DNA from: JBFGFG01 sp041627475
Lineage (GTDB): Bacteria; Actinomycetota; Nitriliruptoria; Nitriliruptorales; Nitriliruptoraceae
DNA length: 9,123 bases
Direction: 5' to 3'
Assembly (NCBI GenBank): GCA_041627475.1
Contig: JBFKQZ010000123.1
Span: 1-9,123, forward strand
The first letter of the stretch is position 1. The number at the start of each line of letters is the position of its first letter. The notes below the pieces were generated by a model that saw nothing but the letters and a program-made list of their open reading frames with translations, ran no database searches and was not told where the DNA came from. Shown piece by piece: positions 5,771-9,123 of this stretch. Both the position numbers and the translations under genes were made by a program.

Positions 5771-6574
5771 TCACGGGGCGGTGGGACGGGGTTCGTGCCC
5801 AGCGAAGTCCCACAGGTCGGCGGCCGAGGTGTCGGCCGGTTCGGTCCACGGCCCGGCCAGTGCACGTCGCCCGGGCCCCGCGGCCGCACCCGGCCGGTAG
5901 ACCCGACCGACGAGGTCGACGCGCCCGTCGTCACCACGGACACCGACACGTCGGAGCCACTGGTCGACCGTGAGCGGCTCGGGGCCGACGGCGTGGAAGA
6001 CGACGTGGCCGCTCGTCGCGCGCGAACGGGCCCGGTCGACTGCGAGCAGCCCCTCCGCGAGGTCCTCCACCCGCAGCGGCGCGACGACCACGTCGTCGTG
6101 CGCCCCGGCCGGGAGGCTGGCCAGCTGGTCGCGCGTCGCGGGCGTGTCCACCAGCGAACACCGCACGACGACCGACGGCATCGGCCGCGCCGCGGCGTCC
6201 TCCTCGACGCGACCCGCGGCCGCACGCAGCGGGTCGGTGCTGGCCGGGTCGGCACCGGGCAGCGACAGGACGACGAGGCGTTGGATCCCGGCACGCTCGG
6301 CGGCACCGAACGCCAGCTGCGCCTCGACGACGAGGTGGTCGGGGTCCTCGACGGCGAGACCCGGACCGACGTGGATCATCGTGTGGGCCTGTGCGAGGGC
6401 CGCCTCGAGCAGGCCGTGGTCGTCCGGCGTGCCGTCGGCCACGAAGGCACCGCGGGCCCGCAGCTCGCTCGGGGCGCCCTGCCCGAAGAGGCGCACCTGC
6501 GCACCGTCGTCGAGCAGCACGGACGCCGTCGCGCGAGCGACGGCGCTGGCGGGACGGGTCAGCAGGACGGGCAT
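5771..6574 (-). CDS. NmrA-like / atypical SDR NAD(P)-binding Rossmann protein with degenerate nucleotide loop
   Basis: This 267-residue protein has the shape of NmrA/SDR-a5-type proteins: a beta-alpha-beta start (PVLLTR, then a helix to residue 23, then AQVRLF), a second strand pair near TMIHVGPG (65-72), RAG-x-QRLVVLSLPGAD around 94-108, a later VVVRCSLV strand and a C-terminal variable lobe. Relatives begin TGATGxxG, but here the loop reads TRPASAV (6-12) with no glycine. Dinucleotide binding may therefore be weak or lost, and the protein may be a sensor or a structural relative rather than a dehydrogenase. No Tyr-x-x-x-Lys active site is evident. The ATG at 6574 has no Shine-Dalgarno, but a TACGCT -10-like box lies 8 bases upstream, fitting a leaderless transcript. 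It is probably the first gene of the - strand operon. Confidence 0.75.
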   Translation of the reverse strand: MPVLLTRPASAVARATASVLLDDGAQVRLFGQGAPSELRARGAFVADGTPDDHGLLEAALAQAHTMIHVGPGLAVEDPDHLVVEAQLAFGAAERAGIQRLVVLSLPGADPASTDPLRAAAGRVEEDAAARPMPSVVVRCSLVDTPATRDQLASLPAGAHDDVVVAPLRVEDLAEGLLAVDRARSRATSGHVVFHAVGPEPLTVDQWLRRVGVRGDDGRVDLVGRVYRPGAAAGPGRRALAGPWTEPADTSAADLWDFAGHEPRPTAP

Positions 6575-6582
6575 GGCGCCGC

Positions 6583-6588
6583 AGCGTA
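6583..6588 (-). promoter_or_regulatory. Candidate -10 box for the - strand operon (leaderless start)
   Basis: The - strand reads TACGCT (TAnnnT pattern), followed by 8 bases and then the ATG at 6574. Transcription would begin at or next to the start codon, which agrees with the missing Shine-Dalgarno. A -35 match is only weak (TCGGAC at 6605-6610, spacer about 16). Confidence 0.4.
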
Positions 6589-6632
6589 CGAGCCGCGACC
6601 AACCGTCCGACCAGGCCCGTGTCGAGGTGACC

Positions 6633-6638
6633 TAGTGT
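6633..6638 (+). promoter_or_regulatory. Candidate -10 box for the hydrolase gene
   Basis: TAGTGT fits the actinobacterial TAnnnT pattern and lies 29 bases before the TTG start, which leaves room for a short leader carrying the GGAG at 6657-6660. I see no good -35 match. The box faces away from the - strand candidate at 6583-6588. Confidence 0.4.
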
Positions 6639-6656
6639 GGAACCTGACCGACGACC

Positions 6657-6660
6657 GGAG
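6657..6660 (+). promoter_or_regulatory. Ribosome binding site deciding the TTG start of the hydrolase
   Basis: GGAG lies 7 bases before the TTG at 6668. The in-frame alternative GTG at 6635 has no comparable site and lies inside the candidate -10 box. Confidence 0.55.
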
Positions 6661-6667
6661 ACGTGCC

Positions 6668-7363
6668 TTGTCCGAGAACCCGCACCAGAACGTCACCTTC
6701 TCCTCCACCGGTGGCGAGGCCCACGGCTACCTGGCGCTGCCCGACAGCGGCAGCGGGCCGGGCGTCATCGTCATCCAGGAGTGGTGGGGGCTCGTCGACC
6801 ACATCAAGGACGTCACCGACCGCTTCGCCGCTGCCGGCTACGTCGCGCTGGCACCGGACCTCTACGGCGGCCGGACCACGCACGACGCCGAGGAGGCCGG
6901 CGAGCTGATGTCGTCGCTGCCCGTCACCGAGGCCGCCAAGGACCTCGAGGGCGCGCTGACCTTCCTCGAGGAACACGACGCCGTGACGTCCGACACGATC
7001 GGCGCCGTCGGGTTCTGCATGGGCGGCGGCTTCGTGCTGGTGCTCGCCGCCCAGCAGGGCGACCGCATCGGTGCGGCCGTGCCGTTCTACGGCGTGGGCG
7101 GCTACGACCAGGTCGACCTGTCGGGGATCACGGCACCCGTCCTCGGCCACTTCGGGACCGAGGACGGCTTCGCACCGCCGGAGCAGGTGGACGACCTCGA
7201 GGCGAAGCTCGAGGCGGCCGGGGTCGACGTCAACATCCGTCGGTACGCCGGCGAGGGCCACGCGTTCTTCAACGACACGAACGCGATCGGCACGTACTCC
7301 CCCGACGCCGCGCGCGCCGCGTGGCAGACGACGCTGGACTTCCTCGAGGAGCACCTCGGCTGA
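6668..7363 (+). CDS. Dienelactone hydrolase family protein (alpha/beta hydrolase)
   Basis: This 231-residue cytoplasmic enzyme has the length and motifs of carboxymethylenebutenolidase-type hydrolases (about 230-240). The DLH hallmarks are all visible: Glu38 in VIQEWWGL (the residue that keeps the nucleophile buried), nucleophile Cys117 in GFCMGGGF, Asp166 in GTEDGFAP and His198 in GEGHAFFND, plus ALAPDLYGG (60-68). Classical DLH opens dienelactones in chlorocatechol degradation. There are no catechol-pathway genes nearby, so the substrate here is open and a general lactone or ester hydrolase role is just as likely. I chose the TTG at 6668 for its GGAG; the GTG at 6635 would add 11 residues. 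It is divergent from the - strand operon, and a hairpin follows directly after its stop. Confidence 0.92.
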   Translation: MSENPHQNVTFSSTGGEAHGYLALPDSGSGPGVIVIQEWWGLVDHIKDVTDRFAAAGYVALAPDLYGGRTTHDAEEAGELMSSLPVTEAAKDLEGALTFLEEHDAVTSDTIGAVGFCMGGGFVLVLAAQQGDRIGAAVPFYGVGGYDQVDLSGITAPVLGHFGTEDGFAPPEQVDDLEAKLEAAGVDVNIRRYAGEGHAFFNDTNAIGTYSPDAARAAWQTTLDFLEEHLG

Positions 7364-7385
7364 CGGTCGCGCGGCCATCGACCGT
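7363..7385 (+). terminator. Hairpin after the hydrolase gene, candidate terminator
   Basis: ACGGTCG (7363-7369) pairs perfectly with CGACCGT (7379-7385), giving a 7-bp stem with a 9-base loop that begins on the last base of the stop codon. No T tract follows, as is common for high-GC actinobacterial terminators, so it may only attenuate read-through into the zinc-finger gene. Confidence 0.4.
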
Positions 7386-7391
7386 GCAGGA

Positions 7392-7407
7392 GTCGACGTC
7401 GACGTCG
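7392..7407. repeat. GTCGAC tandem palindrome upstream of the zinc-finger gene
   Basis: GTCGACGTCGACGTCG contains two nested perfect palindromes, GTCGACGTCGAC (7392-7403) and CGACGTCGACGTCG (7394-7407). It ends 33 bases before the GTG at 7441. The place suits an operator or promoter-proximal site, but the composition is also easily reached by chance in this genome. Confidence 0.3.
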
Positions 7408-7429
7408 CGTGGCATCCTCCTCCAGACCC

Positions 7430-7434
7430 GGAGG
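7430..7434 (+). promoter_or_regulatory. Ribosome binding site of the DksA/TraR-type gene
   Basis: GGAGG, extended as GGAGGTGA, lies 6 bases before the GTG at 7441. This is close to the full anti-16S complement, fixes the start and predicts efficient translation. Confidence 0.75.
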
Positions 7435-7440
7435 TGACCC

Positions 7441-7776
7441 GTGACGATCGACGGTGACGTCCTGCAGACCGAGCTGCGACGCGAGTTCCGCGAGCTCCAG
7501 GCCGAGATCGCGGCCGACGAGCTGCGGCTGCGCGAGGAGGACGACGACGGCGTCCGCGCCGCCATCGAGCTGCGGCAGTCGCAGCTGCGCAAGGTCACGC
7601 ATGCGCTGGAGCGGCACGAGGCCGGGACCTGGCGCGAGTGCGAGGACTGCGGTGACCTGCTCGACGACGAGCAGTTCCGTGCCGTCGCCACGGTCACCCA
7701 CTGCACCGACTGCGCGGGGAACCACGTCTACTGGGGCGACACCCGCGTGATCGACAAGGACGAGCTCGGTCTCTGA
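7441..7776 (+). CDS. DksA/TraR-family C4 zinc-finger protein
   Basis: This 111-residue protein has the DksA/TraR architecture. A helical hairpin (about 7-31 and 38-60) is joined by a strongly acidic turn EEDDDG (32-37), followed by a zinc finger Cys67-x2-Cys70-x17-Cys88-x2-Cys91 with the family stretch GTWRECEDCG (62-71). In E. coli, DksA inserts the acidic tip of its coiled coil into the RNA polymerase secondary channel and works with ppGpp. The coiled coil here is shorter than in DksA (151 residues) but longer than in TraR (about 73). RNA polymerase binding is a family inference; some actinobacterial members are only loosely characterised. The GTG start follows a near-ideal ribosome binding site. 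It sits after the hydrolase hairpin and converges on the membrane-protein gene 12 bases away. Confidence 0.88.
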   Translation: MTIDGDVLQTELRREFRELQAEIAADELRLREEDDDGVRAAIELRQSQLRKVTHALERHEAGTWRECEDCGDLLDDEQFRAVATVTHCTDCAGNHVYWGDTRVIDKDELGL

Positions 7777-7792
7777 CCACTCCGTGCGTCAG
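7773..7792. terminator. Candidate bidirectional terminator between convergent genes
   Basis: CTGACCAC-TCC-GTG-c-GTCAG folds into an 8-bp stem with one bulged base and a 3-base loop. Its arms contain both stop codons: the TGA of the zinc-finger gene (7774-7776) and that of the membrane-protein gene (7789-7791, - strand). It fills the entire 12-base gap. No T tract is present. Confidence 0.35.
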
Positions 7793-9123
7793 CAGGCGTC
7801 GATGTACGCCTGCGCCGCAACACGAGCACGCCACCGAGCGAGGTTCCAGCTGGTTCCGGACGCGTTCGGTCCGGGCCAGCACCCGACCGCGTCCGGCGGG
7901 ACGTCGCCGGTCGGCAGCCGACCGCCGGACCAGATCACGTCCAGCGCCGTGCCGGACGGCAGCTCGTCGATGATCACCGGCACCGCGTCTGCGGACAGTC
8001 CCCCGAGGTACGCGAGGTCCAGGTCGGCGCCAGCCTCGGCGCGGGCGATGTTGACGCGGGCGATCAGGGCGTCGGGCTGGGCCAGCACGAACACCATGGC
8101 GAGGGTGCCGGTCAGCACGACCACGGTGCGCGGGAGGTGCGGCACGAACCGGTGGACGGTGCCAGCCACGACCACCAGCGCGAGCACCAGCCCGACCCAG
8201 AGCAGCATCGCGTAGGCGCTGACCCGCAGACGACTGAGCCCGAACTCCGAGGTGTAGAGGGACAGCCGCAGGACCGACGACGCGAGCACGACCACCGTGA
8301 GCCCGATCAGGACGCCGAGCAGACGATCGCGCAGCCGGCGGTGGCTGTCGTCGGCGACCCGCGCCACGACCGCCACGACGCCGAGCGTGAGCAGCGCCAC
8401 GACGAGCAGTTGGCCGAAGCCGCTGCGCGCGTACTCGGCGTAGGTCAGCCCGACGGTCTCCTGGACGCGGCGGTCGCCGCCGAACAGGGCACCGAACTGG
8501 ACCACGACGAACGCGCCGAGCAGCAGGTCGAGCGCGACGAGGGGGGCGGCCCAGTCCAGCACCGGGCGGACCGGCCGCGCCCACGGGGTCGTCTCGATCG
8601 TTCCGGCACGCTGCGCCAGCACGTAGGTCGTGACGACGATCGCCGCGCCGGCTGCGAGGAGGACACGCAGCACGAGCGTCTCGTCGAGACGGATGTCCGG
8701 CGTGATCGCGTCGAGGAACCGGGCGAACACGGCGTCGGCGTCCCCGAGCAGACCGCCGAAGACGAGCAGGACGACGAGCGTCGCCAGGACCGGCACCAGC
8801 ACCCGCCCGACGGCCATCCCGCGCTGCGACCGGACGCCGCGCACCAGCGCGACGGGCGTGACCGTCGTCAGCACCGGCCCGACGAACAGCGCACGGAACA
8901 CCTCGCCGAACCGGCGCGGTCCCCAGAGCCCGAGACCAGCGAGCAGCACGGCACCGAGGGTGACGGGCACCAGCGCCCAGTAGGCGTCGGTGATCGCGTA
9001 CTGCGCCGCGATGACGGCGGCGATCCCGCAGCACGCCACGGCGAACCGGTCCAGCGGTCGCTCCGCGGCGACGACGGTCGCCGCGGCACCGGCCAGCAGC
9101 ACCAGCGCGAACCCGATCCCCGC
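7789..9123 (-). CDS. Polytopic membrane protein, DUF4153/DUF4173-like (start beyond right edge)
   Basis: The frame is open from the right edge of the window to the TGA at 7789-7791, giving at least 444 residues. An in-frame GTG at 9102 falls inside a hydrophobic segment, so the true start is probably outside. About ten hydrophobic helices are visible, with basic or acidic loops between them. A soluble C-terminal part of about 100 residues follows, containing two cysteines (in VGCWPG and at the last residue). The stretch YAEYARSGFGQLLVVALLTL, the later Arg-rich helix start RRLRDRLLG, and ARVNIARAEAG after the last helix resemble DUF4173 (DUF4153-type) proteins, whose function is unknown. It is in the plasma membrane, with no visible catalytic motif. 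Convergent with the zinc-finger gene; its upstream neighbours are not in the window. Confidence 0.75.
   Translation of the reverse strand, partial: AGIGFALVLLAGAAATVVAAERPLDRFAVACCGIAAVIAAQYAITDAYWALVPVTLGAVLLAGLGLWGPRRFGEVFRALFVGPVLTTVTPVALVRGVRSQRGMAVGRVLVPVLATLVVLLVFGGLLGDADAVFARFLDAITPDIRLDETLVLRVLLAAGAAIVVTTYVLAQRAGTIETTPWARPVRPVLDWAAPLVALDLLLGAFVVVQFGALFGGDRRVQETVGLTYAEYARSGFGQLLVVALLTLGVVAVVARVADDSHRRLRDRLLGVLIGLTVVVLASSVLRLSLYTSEFGLSRLRVSAYAMLLWVGLVLALVVVAGTVHRFVPHLPRTVVVLTGTLAMVFVLAQPDALIARVNIARAEAGADLDLAYLGGLSADAVPVIIDELPSGTALDVIWSGGRLPTGDVPPDAVGCWPGPNASGTSWNLARWRARVAAQAYIDAC

Noticed and set aside
4457..6667. Very long + strand open frame (over 700 codons) ahead of and in frame with the hydrolase
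   Set aside because: It lies antisense to four well-supported - strand genes, and its translation is low-complexity Arg/Val/Gly/Asp with no domain. It is the usual GC-rich shadow; only the part from 6668 is a gene.
7694..9034. 446-codon alternative - strand frame overlapping the membrane-protein gene and the zinc-finger gene
   Set aside because: It is Arg-rich without membrane segments and crosses a well-supported convergent gene; the 7789-9123 frame has clear hydrophobic periodicity.
1..9123. Mobile element, prophage, defence system or CRISPR array
   Set aside because: I found no transposase, integrase, direct-repeat array, terminal repeats or composition shift; base and codon use look uniform across the window.

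Overview
The window is very GC-rich and densely coded. Nearly all third codon positions are G or C, GTG and TTG starts are common, and stop/start overlaps are frequent. This suggests a high-GC Actinomycetota chromosome, possibly a deep-branching lineage; the exact taxon is inference. I see no rRNA, tRNA, CRISPR, transposase or phage genes. No gene-free stretch exceeds 100 bases; the longest is the 93-base divergent region at 6575-6667.

Left block, + strand (1-3733). The 3' end of ilvC (ketol-acid reductoisomerase) runs by a GTGA stop/start overlap into a four-gene ABC importer of the quaternary-amine/osmoprotectant (OpuC/OsmVWXY) type. The importer genes are an ATPase, two short permeases joined by 1- and 4-base overlaps, and a lipoprotein substrate-binding protein. 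The last has a 64-base leader and its own ribosome binding site.

Middle block, - strand (3723-6574). Reading leftward from a divergent promoter region, the genes are a degenerate NmrA-like Rossmann protein, a cytoplasmic sulfite-oxidase-fold molybdopterin enzyme with an unexplained helical N-terminal extension, a 110-residue protein I do not recognise, and an arylamine N-acetyltransferase. The last two overlap by GTGA. The block probably forms one operon. Its last gene overlaps the binding-protein gene tail to tail by 11 bp.

Right block (6633-9123). A dienelactone-hydrolase-family enzyme (+) starts at TTG behind a good Shine-Dalgarno and a TAGTGT -10-like element. It is followed by a hairpin and then a short DksA/TraR-type zinc-finger protein (+) with a near-ideal ribosome binding site. 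Convergent to that is a large polytopic membrane protein (-, DUF4153/DUF4173-like) whose start lies beyond the right edge.

Most genes are recognisable housekeeping or accessory metabolism. The best candidates for something undescribed are the - strand operon, with its Moco enzyme of unusual architecture and its unknown small partner, and the ilvC-importer coupling.
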